A stretch of 64,000 nucleotides of DNA, taken from the NCBI GenBank assembly GCA_004293905.1, contig RDZE01000019.1:1-64000 (forward strand), written 5' to 3'. Both the position numbers and the translations under genes were made by a program. The stretch is from Cytophagales bacterium (GTDB lineage: Bacteria; Bacteroidota; Bacteroidia; Cytophagales; Microscillaceae). Of the stretch, positions 43,766 through 52,614 are shown piece by piece (position 1 is the first letter of the stretch; the number at the start of each line of letters is the position of its first letter). The notes beneath the pieces are model-generated. The model ran no database searches and had not been told where the DNA came from. It saw only the letters and a list, made by a program, of their open reading frames with translations.

Positions 43766-45122
43766 GACATTTAACAATTATTATTTATTATTATTTTGCG
43801 CGGCGTTAGTGGGCTTGTCTGCCTGTGAAAACCCTCGCGATTTAGGGCTTAACCTCCCCGATGGATTTAAGAAAGCAGAGTTAATTTATGTAGATACTTT
43901 GCCCATCAAAATGACCACTGTATTGTTAGATACCTTCCCTACCTTCGCACCAACACGTTTAGTAGTAGGTGATTATAACGATAATTTGTTTGGAAGAATT
44001 ACGGCGCGTTCTTATGGTTCATTAGCTCCTATTGCCGATACAGTATTCATAGAAACACCCAGCCAAGTAATTGCTGATTCATTGGTGTTAGAAATGGAAC
44101 TTTCCTCTGCCTACGGTGATACTACTGCTACACAAACGCTCTCACTACACCGCCTAACGAGCGCAATTCCTGCCAAAAATTATTATAATTTTGACCAAGT
44201 CCCCTTTGACCCTACACCGATTGCACAAAGTACCTTCTCGGTGCAGTCAGTAGGTTCGGGAAAAAAACTAAGAATCAAACTCCCTAATACCCTGCGAGAT
44301 GAAGTGCTTAATACAATAAAAACAAGTAAAGACTCCGCAAACTTCATACAAACCTTTCGTGGGTTTGCGCTCCAATCTACTAACAATGCGGCAGTAGTTG
44401 CTTTCAGTGCTTCACCGATTAGTTCAAAACTGCTTTTCTATTACCGAAATAGTACTGATGCAAGCAATGCAGTAAAACAAACAGAATTTTATTTCCGTTT
44501 ATACAATACTTTTAATCAAATCATTCATAACCCTATAGGTACTAATCTATCAACAATTAGTAGCACTAATAGAATACTAACAGCAACGCAAACACTTGAT
44601 AGAGGGTACTTATTCAATTTATTGGGAATTGTAATCAAAATAGAACTCCCTGATTTTAAAACCTTAGCAGACCCCGCAAAAGGGGAAGTTTTGGCTATTA
44701 ATAGAGCCGATTTGGTTTTTTATGCAGATGAACAAAGCTATACCAAAAATGACCTATTTCCTATTCCTACACTATTGGCACTTTATCAATCTGATGCCAA
44801 TAATAGGATAAAGAGAGATGGATTAGGCTTTTTTCAGGGTATTCAGGCAGAGGGCGCGAACCCTTTCAATAACAACAACACGGCTGAAGTTACCTATAAT
44901 AATTTTGGGTTTTTCTATCGCTTCCCTATCACTACCTATTTACAATTAGTGCAAAGAGGCGATATTCAAAACAATGGCATCATCATTTCCGAACGTTTCT
45001 ATGAAATAGATGGCACACAAATATTAGTGACTTTTTCTTCTTTCAGACGTTTGTTGATAGATAATCGGCGCAGTTCCAGCCGAAAAATACGATTGGAACT
45101 TTTTTATACCAAATTTAAGTAA
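43707..45122 (+). CDS. DUF4270 family lipoprotein
   Basis: The protein of about 471 residues has a hydrophobic leader ending in a lipobox (LVGLSAC, lipidated Cys40) after a rather long N-region. The body is beta-rich, with many Thr/Asn/Ser, as in DUF4270 outer-membrane lipoproteins of Bacteroidota. The only ATG that keeps the leader is at 43707, inside the last 59 bases of the preceding gene, so the two genes overlap and may be translationally coupled. It is followed by glmS. The function of DUF4270 proteins is unknown. Confidence 0.82.
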   Translation: MRIIPSRTTTFIQSWQVLYKTFNNYYLLLFCAALVGLSACENPRDLGLNLPDGFKKAELIYVDTLPIKMTTVLLDTFPTFAPTRLVVGDYNDNLFGRITARSYGSLAPIADTVFIETPSQVIADSLVLEMELSSAYGDTTATQTLSLHRLTSAIPAKNYYNFDQVPFDPTPIAQSTFSVQSVGSGKKLRIKLPNTLRDEVLNTIKTSKDSANFIQTFRGFALQSTNNAAVVAFSASPISSKLLFYYRNSTDASNAVKQTEFYFRLYNTFNQIIHNPIGTNLSTISSTNRILTATQTLDRGYLFNLLGIVIKIELPDFKTLADPAKGEVLAINRADLVFYADEQSYTKNDLFPIPTLLALYQSDANNRIKRDGLGFFQGIQAEGANPFNNNNTAEVTYNNFGFFYRFPITTYLQLVQRGDIQNNGIIISERFYEIDGTQILVTFSSFRRLLIDNRRSSSRKIRLELFYTKFK

Positions 45123-45184
45123 TTATTCAAAAATATACGTATTAAGGAATACGAATACTAACAAATTTTATCTCTATTTGAATT

Positions 45185-47020
45185 ATGTGTGGAATTGTAG
45201 CATACACAGGCTATCGAGAAGCCTACCCCGTTATTATTAATGGTTTAAAAAGGCTTGAGTACAGAGGGTACGATAGCACAGGCATTGCCCTCCTCAATGG
45301 CGACTTAAATGTATATAAGAAAAAAGGAAAAGTAGATGAACTAAAAGAGTTTGTAAAAACAGTAAAATTAGATGGCAATATCGGTATAGGGCATACGAGA
45401 TGGGCTACGCATGGTGAGCCTAATGATATTAACGCACACCCACATTTCTCGTCTGATAGAAACATGGTCATTATCCATAATGGCATCATCGAGAACTATG
45501 ATAGTATCAAAAAAGATTTACTTAACAAAGGACACTTTTTTGAAAGCGATACCGACTCCGAAGTGCTGATTCACTTCATAGAAGATATTCAAAAAAATGC
45601 GCAATGTTCCTTAGAAGAGGCAGTCCGTTTGGCACTCCGAAAAGTAGTAGGTGCTTATGCCATTGTGATTATCTCTAAACAAAATCCACGAGAACTCATT
45701 GCCGCACGTAAAGGCAGCCCAATTGTAGTAGGAGTAGGAGAAAATGAATTTTTCATTGCCTCCGATGCCACACCTATCATTGAGTATACCAACCAAGTAG
45801 TATATTTAGACGACCAAGAAATGGCAATCATCAAAGATGGAAAACTGATACTACAAAACTTAGAAGCCGAAGTAAAAGTACCTTATATACAACAACTCGA
45901 CCTCGACCTTGAAGCCATCGAGAAAGGGGGATATCCTTATTTTATGCTCAAAGAAATTTTCGAACAGCCCAAATCTATACGTGATTCTATGCGCGGACGA
46001 CTCAACGCGCAAGAAGCAACACTGACAATGGGGGGCTTGTTAGAGTATATTAATCGTATTCTGAATGCCGAACGGTTCATTATTTTAGGCTGTGGCACTT
46101 CTTGGCATGCAGGTTTAGTAGGCGAGTATATTTTGGAAGAGTTTGCACGCGTACCTACAGAAGTAGAATATGCCTCTGAGTTTCGATATCGCAACCCCAT
46201 CATTCGCGAAAATGATGTAGTTATCGCTATTTCACAATCAGGCGAAACTGCCGATACACTCGCAGCCATAGAGTTAGCCAAATCAAAAGGGGCTATGATT
46301 TTGGGTGTTTGCAATGTCGTAGGGGCTTCTATTCCACGTGCTACCCATGCAGGGGCATATATTCATGCCGGACCCGAGATAGGTGTAGCAAGTACAAAAG
46401 CCTTTACAGGACAACTAACCGTACTTACCATGATGGCACTCTTGATAGCGCGTAAAAAAGGCACTATCAAAGAAAGTCTTTTCAGAGAAATGCTTTTAGA
46501 ATTGGACAATATCCCCGCAAAAATAGAGAAAACACTTAAAGCAGAGCCTGTAATAGAGAAAATAGCCACCACTTTCAAAGATGCACAAAACTTTCTTTAC
46601 TTAGGAAGGGGCTATAACTTCCCTGTAGCGTTAGAAGGCGCGCTGAAACTAAAAGAAATTTCCTACATACACGCCGAAGGCTACCCTGCCGCTGAAATGA
46701 AACACGGTCCGATAGCTTTGATAGATGAAGCTATGCCTGTTGTGTTTATTGCAACCAAAGACAGTTCTTATGACAAAGTAAAAAGCAATATACAAGAAGT
46801 AAAAGCACGCAAAGGAAAGGTGATTGCGATAGTAACAGAAGGAGACGAAGATGTACGCAGTATGGCAGATTTTGTCATAGAAATCCCCCGTACTCATGAG
46901 GTATTAGTGCCTCTGCTTTCGGTAGTACCCTTACAACTTTTGGCGTATCACATTGCCGTAATGCGTGGTTGTGATGTAGACCAACCGCGTAATTTAGCAA
47001 AATCAGTAACCGTAGAATAA
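45185..47020 (+). CDS. glmS: Glutamine-fructose-6-phosphate aminotransferase (isomerizing)
   Basis: GlmS makes glucosamine-6-phosphate for peptidoglycan and lipopolysaccharide. The 611-residue protein starts MCGIVAY, exposing the catalytic Cys2 of the glutaminase domain, with RGYDSTGI and HTRWATHG following. Two SIS sugar-isomerase domains cover about 290-600, with GCGTSWHAG, SQSGETADTLAA and the C-terminal DQPRNLAKSVTVE. It is in the same direction as the DUF4270 gene 62 bases upstream. Confidence 0.97.
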   Translation: MCGIVAYTGYREAYPVIINGLKRLEYRGYDSTGIALLNGDLNVYKKKGKVDELKEFVKTVKLDGNIGIGHTRWATHGEPNDINAHPHFSSDRNMVIIHNGIIENYDSIKKDLLNKGHFFESDTDSEVLIHFIEDIQKNAQCSLEEAVRLALRKVVGAYAIVIISKQNPRELIAARKGSPIVVGVGENEFFIASDATPIIEYTNQVVYLDDQEMAIIKDGKLILQNLEAEVKVPYIQQLDLDLEAIEKGGYPYFMLKEIFEQPKSIRDSMRGRLNAQEATLTMGGLLEYINRILNAERFIILGCGTSWHAGLVGEYILEEFARVPTEVEYASEFRYRNPIIRENDVVIAISQSGETADTLAAIELAKSKGAMILGVCNVVGASIPRATHAGAYIHAGPEIGVASTKAFTGQLTVLTMMALLIARKKGTIKESLFREMLLELDNIPAKIEKTLKAEPVIEKIATTFKDAQNFLYLGRGYNFPVALEGALKLKEISYIHAEGYPAAEMKHGPIALIDEAMPVVFIATKDSSYDKVKSNIQEVKARKGKVIAIVTEGDEDVRSMADFVIEIPRTHEVLVPLLSVVPLQLLAYHIAVMRGCDVDQPRNLAKSVTVE

Positions 47021-47055
47021 CCCTTACACACAAATAATATAGATTTAGTAACCCC

Positions 47056-47619
47056 ATGGAATTGGCAGCCGAATTACTCAAAATAGTACTCCCCGCAGGT
47101 TTGGTCTTGTATGGTATGTACCTCACTTTCAAGGCTTTTGCGAGTAGTGAAATAGAAAAAATCAAAAATGAAAGGCATCTTAAAATTGCCGAAGTTGCAC
47201 TAAAACACAGCGAACAGACCCTTAACATACGTCTACAAGCCTACGAACGACTCTGTTTGTTCTTAGAGCGTATTTCGCCTGCCAATATTATTCCAAGAGT
47301 GAGCAACCCCGCCATGTCGGTTGGTTTGTTGCAACAAGTACTCAATAATGAAATAAGACAAGAATACAATTATAATCTCTCACAACAAGTATATATAAGC
47401 GATGAGGCTTGGATACTCATTAAAAAAGCAACAGAAGAAACCATCTTGCTTATTAATAACTCTACTGTAGGTATTTCTGAAGATGCGCCTGCCGTAGAAT
47501 TAGCAAAAAAAGTATTAGAAAATGCAATTCAACTCCAATTAGACCTCACTCAAGATGCCGTACAAAAACTAAAATCTGAGGTAAGGGCTTTGTTTGAGGG
47601 ACGCATGCAAGAAGCCTAA
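47056..47619 (+). CDS. Small membrane-anchored protein, DUF7935-like
   Basis: The 187-residue protein has one N-terminal membrane helix (LLKIVLPAGLVLYGMYLTF) and a soluble helical part containing IRLQAYERLCLFLERISPANIIPR, a pattern I associate with a Bacteroidota-only family now named DUF7935; the name is from memory and less certain than the family resemblance. Its role is not known. It lies 35 bases after glmS and 6 bases before the TauE/SafE gene, so the three may share a transcript. Confidence 0.7.
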   Translation: MELAAELLKIVLPAGLVLYGMYLTFKAFASSEIEKIKNERHLKIAEVALKHSEQTLNIRLQAYERLCLFLERISPANIIPRVSNPAMSVGLLQQVLNNEIRQEYNYNLSQQVYISDEAWILIKKATEETILLINNSTVGISEDAPAVELAKKVLENAIQLQLDLTQDAVQKLKSEVRALFEGRMQEA

Positions 47620-47625
47620 TTTTTC

Positions 47626-48408
47626 ATGTCTTTATTTTATTATACACTTACTTTTTTAGTAAGCATTTTTGCTGGCTTTGTTAATACATTGGTAGGGAGT
47701 GGCAGCTTATTGATGATTCCGTTGTTGATGGCATTGGGCTTGCCTGCCCCTATTGCAAATGGTACTAATCGGGTAGCGGTTTTTATTCAGAGTGTGGTAG
47801 GTGTCAGTACTTTTTTCAGCCATAAAAAGATAAAAATAGGAGGTGGTTGGTGGTTGATAGGGGTAGCTACTTTGGGAGCTATAGGCGGAGGTTGGTTAGC
47901 AACACAGCTTTCTCCAGCTACACTCACAGAACTAATAGGGGTATTGATGGTAGTAATGTTAGGTATCATCATTCTTAAACCCGAACGCTGGCTCAAAGAC
48001 AGTGAAACACCACAACAAGAAAACAACCTTCACTTGCTTACTTGGTTTTTTATGTTTTTATCGGGCTTTTATGGTGGGTTTATTCAAGGAGGAGTAGGTA
48101 TTTTTTTATTAGCCACCTTAGTATTACAAGCCAACTACCCTCTTGCAAAAGCCAATGCACTAAAATTGATTATTGTATTGGTATATGCCGCTCCTGTGTT
48201 ACTTATTTTTATGTATTATGGGCAAATAGATTGGTCTATGGCAGCCATTACCTCCACAGGACAAGCATTAGGGGCTTATATTGGGGCAAAATTTGCAACA
48301 CAACACAAAGATGCAAATCTTTGGACATACAGACTTTTAGTTATTATATTGTTATTAGCAATTCTTCAATTTTATTTGCCCCGTTGGTTAGTATATTTTC
48401 AACCATAA
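47626..48408 (+). CDS. TauE/SafE-family membrane permease
   Basis: The 260-residue protein has about eight membrane segments in two repeats of the TauE/SafE family. The first repeat contains FAGFVNTLVGSGSLLMIPLLM and the second YGGFIQGGVGIFLLATLVL, followed by a KANALK segment. Family members export sulfite or sulfoacetate or move other small organic acids; substrate here is unknown. Its last 65 bases overlap the 3' end of purN on the other strand. Confidence 0.9.
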   Translation: MSLFYYTLTFLVSIFAGFVNTLVGSGSLLMIPLLMALGLPAPIANGTNRVAVFIQSVVGVSTFFSHKKIKIGGGWWLIGVATLGAIGGGWLATQLSPATLTELIGVLMVVMLGIIILKPERWLKDSETPQQENNLHLLTWFFMFLSGFYGGFIQGGVGIFLLATLVLQANYPLAKANALKLIIVLVYAAPVLLIFMYYGQIDWSMAAITSTGQALGAYIGAKFATQHKDANLWTYRLLVIILLLAILQFYLPRWLVYFQP

Positions 48409-48961
48409 GCGGAAAATAATGATGCTCCAAATGCTGTACTTTGTGGGCAATATCTTCGGGAGTGTCTTCGGGGCTGAGAGTACACTTTCTTTGCAATATA
48501 ATTTTACCTTCATCATAATTTTCATTAACATAATGTATCGTAATGCCTGTTTCAGAAGCACCAGCCGCTTTTACGGCTTCATGTACATACATTCCGTACA
48601 TGCCTTTGCCGCCAAAGAGTGGCAATAGAGAAGGGTGTATATTAATAATTTTATCAGGAAATTGTCTGATAAGTGTAGAGGGTAACAGCCAGAGAAAACC
48701 TGCTAAAACAATAAGGTCTATCTCTTGTTGCTGTAAATAATCGGTAATTTGACTGGATTCATAGAAACCTTTTCTATCAAAAACACAAGTAGGAATTTGA
48801 TATTGATGTGCTTTCTCTAATACACCTGCTAACATCCGATTAGAAAGCACCAAACTTACCTGCGCAATGTGTTTTTTATCTTCCTTTTGGAAATGTTGTA
48901 TGATTTTTTCGGCATTTGTGCCCGTACCAGAGGCAAATATGGCTATTTTGGAAACTTTCAT
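48344..48961 (-). CDS. purN: Phosphoribosylglycinamide formyltransferase
   Basis: PurN adds the formyl group from formyl-tetrahydrofolate to GAR in purine synthesis. The 205-residue protein has the substrate loop FASGTGTNAE, the catalytic N107 and H109 in INIHPSLLP, and D150 in NENYDEGKI. ATG at 48961 is chosen; a TTG six bases upstream is also possible. The 3' end overlaps the TauE/SafE gene by 65 bases on the opposite strand, an unusually long convergent overlap. Confidence 0.95.
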   Translation of the reverse strand: MKVSKIAIFASGTGTNAEKIIQHFQKEDKKHIAQVSLVLSNRMLAGVLEKAHQYQIPTCVFDRKGFYESSQITDYLQQQEIDLIVLAGFLWLLPSTLIRQFPDKIINIHPSLLPLFGGKGMYGMYVHEAVKAAGASETGITIHYVNENYDEGKIILQRKCTLSPEDTPEDIAHKVQHLEHHYFPLMVENILTNGANKIEELLITI

Positions 48962-49132
48962 GGTCAAATAGATACAAAAATAATGGCTTAAAGTTAGCTT
49001 TTTTTTCTAATAGCTGCTTGGTTCAACCAAGATTTTTACTCAAGCCTACTAAAAATCTAAAACTCTATGCAATCAGAAAGGCTCTTTTATAATTTCATCA
49101 AAGAAACTTATAAAGTTGTAAGAAAGAGTTAC

Positions 49133-49140
49133 TAATTTTG
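49133..49140 (+). promoter_or_regulatory. Possible -7 box of mfd
   Basis: TAATTTTG fits the Bacteroidota -7 consensus, 32 bases before the mfd start. The nearest TTG (49116-49118) is only 14 bases upstream, shorter than usual, so the call is weak. Confidence 0.4.
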
Positions 49141-49172
49141 CACTCAATAGAAAAATATTCAACGACCACACA

Positions 49173-52100
49173 ATGAAAATAGAAAGCTTTTTACAACTCT
49201 ACGAACAAGATAGCCTTGTACAAACAATGGTAGAAATTGTGAAAAAAAAAGAAAAAGTAATCAATTGTAAAGGGCTCATAGGGAGTTTAGATGCCATCAT
49301 GGGAGCTTGTATACATCTAAAAGTTAATCAAAATCAACTTTTTGTACTCCACGACCGCGAAGAAGCTGCCTATTTTTGCAACGACCTCCAAAATCTGCTC
49401 CCCGATACCGAAATACTACTATTCCCTACCTCTTACAAACGTCCCTACCAATATGAGGAAATAGACAACGCTAACATATTACAGCGTGCCGATGTGCTCA
49501 ATCAAATCAACCAAGCAAAAAAAACAAACCTCATCGTTACCTATCCCGAAGCTTTAGGTGAAAAAGTAGTGAATAAAAAAAGCCTTGCACAATACACTCT
49601 TGCTGTACAAGTAGGTCAAACCCTTAATATAGACGAACTCAGCGAAACGCTTCTTAATTATGATTTCGAACGCACCGAATTTGTTTATGAAGCAGGACAA
49701 TTTGCCATCAGAGGCGGCATTATTGATATATTCTCTTATGCCAATGACCTACCCTACAGATTAGAACTCTTTGGCAACGATATAGAAAGCATACGCATCT
49801 TCGACCCTCATTCACAACTTTCGCTCAAAGAAGTAAAAAGCATAGCCGTAATACCCAATGTACAAACCCGCCTCATTCAAGAAGTCAGAGAAAGTTTCTT
49901 AGATTTTATACCCAAAGATACACTTTGTTGGTTCAAAGATATAGAATACACTATAGATATAGTACAAAAATCTTTTGACAAAGCCCAACAAGCCTTCGAA
50001 ACTTACACCGCCGAAGGACAAAATACGCACATACTCAGCGTGCCTGAAGTACTTTTCGATACCCAAAAAGAATTTGAGCAAAAAATACAACAATTCAGTA
50101 TCGTACAATTTGGTAAAAAATTCCATTATACCGCCAGTCAAACACTGAACTACACCGCCCAACCTCAACCCTCTTTCCACAAAGATTTTAAACTGCTAAC
50201 CAATAATCTACTTGAGAATCAAAGCCAACAAGTATTCAATGTCATAGCTACCGAATCATTCAAACAAAGCCAAAGGTTAGAAAGCATTTTCGAGGAAATA
50301 GACCCCATGCTCAAAGTGCAATACTTACACATAGGTTTAAGAGAAGGATTTTTAGACAAAAACCTAAAAATAGCCTGCTACACCGACCACCAAATTTTCG
50401 AACGATTCTATCGCTACAAAAGCAAAGAAAAATATTCCAAATCTAAAGCCCTTACACTCAAAGAACTACAATCATTACAACCCGGCGACTATGTAACACA
50501 CATAGACTATGGCATTGGGCGATTCGCAGGCATGCAAAAAGTAGAAATCAATGGCAAAACACAAGAAGTAATCAGAATTGTGTACAAAGACAACGACTTA
50601 CTCTACATCAACATACATGCCTTGCATAAAATATCTAAATATACAGGCAAAGAAGGCAGCCCACCTACCATCAGCCGATTAGGTTCGCCAGAATGGGATA
50701 ACAAAAAGAAAAAAATAAAAAAACAAGTACAAGAAATAGCCAAAGAACTCATAGAACTCTACGCCAAACGAAAAACAGCCAAAGGACATGCCTTCCAAAC
50801 CGATACCTTTATGCAAGCCGAGTTAGAGTCTTCTTTTATCTATGAAGACACTCCTGACCAAGCACGCGCCACTACCGACATCAAAAAAGACATGGAGCAA
50901 CCACACCCCATGGACAGGCTCGTCTGCGGAGATGTTGGCTTCGGAAAGACAGAAGTAGCCGTCAGAGCAGCCTTCAAAGCCATTAGCGATGGCAAACAAG
51001 TTGCACTTTTAGTCCCTACTACAGTATTGGCAATGCAACACTTCAAAACCTTCTCCGAAAGATTCAAAGAATTTGCTGTACAAGTAGAATACATCAATCG
51101 ATTCAAAACAGCACAACAAATCAAAGATACGCTCAAAAACGTAGCAGAAGGAAAAACAGACTTACTCATAGGTACACACCGAATTGTGAGCAAAGACATC
51201 AAATTCAAAGATTTAGGATTGCTCATCATAGACGAAGAACAAAAATTTGGTGTCAAAACCAAAGAAAAACTCAAAGAATTTAAAATAAACATAGACGTGC
51301 TTACCCTCACCGCTACACCCATACCCCGAACCCTTCATTTTTCGCTCATGGGCGCACGCGACCTCTCCGTCATTGCCACACCACCACCTAACCGCCAACC
51401 CGTTACCACCGAGCTACACACTTTTAACGATACTGTAGTCAGAGATGCCATTAGTTATGAAATCAAAAGAGGAGGGCAAGTCTTCTTTGTACACAACCGC
51501 GTAAATGACATAGAGGCAGTCGCTAATATGATTATTCGTTTAGTACCCGATGCCAAAATAGGAATTGCACACGGGCAGATGGACGGTGCGCGCCTTGAAA
51601 GAGCCATGCTCAAATTCATAGAAGGAGATTATGATGTATTAGTGTCTACCAATATTATCGAGTCAGGCTTAGACATACCCAATGCCAACACCATCATTAT
51701 CAATATGGCACATACCTTTGGACTTTCCGACCTACACCAAATGCGCGGAAGAGTAGGACGCTCCAACAGAAAAGCATTTTGCTATCTCCTTACGCCCGCC
51801 TCATCACTCCTCAGCACCGACTCCCGCAAACGCCTCAGTGCCTTAGAAGAATTTTCAGACCTCGGAGATGGCTTCAAAGTAGCCATGCGCGACCTTGACA
51901 TCAGGGGCGCAGGAAACCTGCTCGGCGCAGAACAAAGCGGATTTATCTCCGATTTAGGCTTTGAAGCCTACCATAAAATACTCGACGAAGCCATACAAGA
52001 ACTCAAAGAAACACACTTCAAAGAGTTATTTATGACCGAAATAGCCGCTAAAGCCCAGAATCTAACCACAGATTGCAACATCGAAACAGACCTACAGCTA

Positions 52101-52508
52101 ATAATACCTGATGATTACGTCAATAACATTTCCGAACGCCTCAGCCTTTACAACCAATTAGACAATCTCAAAGAAGAAAACCAACTCCAAACTTTTCAAC
52201 AAACACTCATAGACCGATTCGGAAAAATGCCCCCAGAAGTAGAAGAACTTATACAAACCGTTAGGCTGAGATGGAAAGCACAAAATATAGGATTTTCCAA
52301 ACTTACCATTAAAAATGGCGCAATGAAAGGCTTTTTCTTGGACAAACCCGAGTATTTTAACTCCGAAAAATTTGGACAAGTACTTCAGTTCGTACAAAAA
52401 AATCCACAAAAAGCGCGTTTATCAGAGGCTAACAATAAACCTACACTCATTTTTTCAAAAATTGATACAATTCAGCAAGCCATTTTTATACTATCTCAAA
52501 TAATTTAA
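49173..52508 (+). CDS. mfd: Transcription-repair coupling factor
   Basis: Mfd removes RNA polymerase stalled at DNA lesions and recruits the UvrAB repair proteins. The 1111-residue protein has an N-terminal UvrB-like region, the CarD-like RNA polymerase interaction domain starting near residue 435 (GDYVTHIDYGIGRFAGM), and a RecG-like translocase with Walker A GDVGFGKTE at about 585, the DEEQ box near 685, LTATPIPRTLHFSLMGARDL and the GRVGRSNRKAFCYLL motif. The C-terminal TRCF domain follows from about 970. Length and domain order are normal. Confidence 0.97.
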   Translation: MKIESFLQLYEQDSLVQTMVEIVKKKEKVINCKGLIGSLDAIMGACIHLKVNQNQLFVLHDREEAAYFCNDLQNLLPDTEILLFPTSYKRPYQYEEIDNANILQRADVLNQINQAKKTNLIVTYPEALGEKVVNKKSLAQYTLAVQVGQTLNIDELSETLLNYDFERTEFVYEAGQFAIRGGIIDIFSYANDLPYRLELFGNDIESIRIFDPHSQLSLKEVKSIAVIPNVQTRLIQEVRESFLDFIPKDTLCWFKDIEYTIDIVQKSFDKAQQAFETYTAEGQNTHILSVPEVLFDTQKEFEQKIQQFSIVQFGKKFHYTASQTLNYTAQPQPSFHKDFKLLTNNLLENQSQQVFNVIATESFKQSQRLESIFEEIDPMLKVQYLHIGLREGFLDKNLKIACYTDHQIFERFYRYKSKEKYSKSKALTLKELQSLQPGDYVTHIDYGIGRFAGMQKVEINGKTQEVIRIVYKDNDLLYINIHALHKISKYTGKEGSPPTISRLGSPEWDNKKKKIKKQVQEIAKELIELYAKRKTAKGHAFQTDTFMQAELESSFIYEDTPDQARATTDIKKDMEQPHPMDRLVCGDVGFGKTEVAVRAAFKAISDGKQVALLVPTTVLAMQHFKTFSERFKEFAVQVEYINRFKTAQQIKDTLKNVAEGKTDLLIGTHRIVSKDIKFKDLGLLIIDEEQKFGVKTKEKLKEFKINIDVLTLTATPIPRTLHFSLMGARDLSVIATPPPNRQPVTTELHTFNDTVVRDAISYEIKRGGQVFFVHNRVNDIEAVANMIIRLVPDAKIGIAHGQMDGARLERAMLKFIEGDYDVLVSTNIIESGLDIPNANTIIINMAHTFGLSDLHQMRGRVGRSNRKAFCYLLTPASSLLSTDSRKRLSALEEFSDLGDGFKVAMRDLDIRGAGNLLGAEQSGFISDLGFEAYHKILDEAIQELKETHFKELFMTEIAAKAQNLTTDCNIETDLQLIIPDDYVNNISERLSLYNQLDNLKEENQLQTFQQTLIDRFGKMPPEVEELIQTVRLRWKAQNIGFSKLTIKNGAMKGFFLDKPEYFNSEKFGQVLQFVQKNPQKARLSEANNKPTLIFSKIDTIQQAIFILSQII

Positions 52509-52538
52509 CGTTTAATAAGTAATTGTTACAAAAAAGAC

Positions 52539-52546
52539 TAATTTTG
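52539..52546 (+). promoter_or_regulatory. Possible -7 box of gldJ
   Basis: TAATTTTG lies 68 bases before the gldJ start. A TTG at 52523-52525 is 13 bases upstream, closer than the usual spacing, so confidence is low. Confidence 0.4.
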
Positions 52547-52614
52547 CAATATTTTTGTAATAATTTTTTAATAAGCAAAATCATAATCATCAATAATAAA
52601 GAGGAAAAACAAGT

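Noticed and set aside
49019-49030. GGTTCAACC as a possible tRNA T-loop
   Set aside because: There is no matching acceptor stem, anticodon arm or D-arm nearby.
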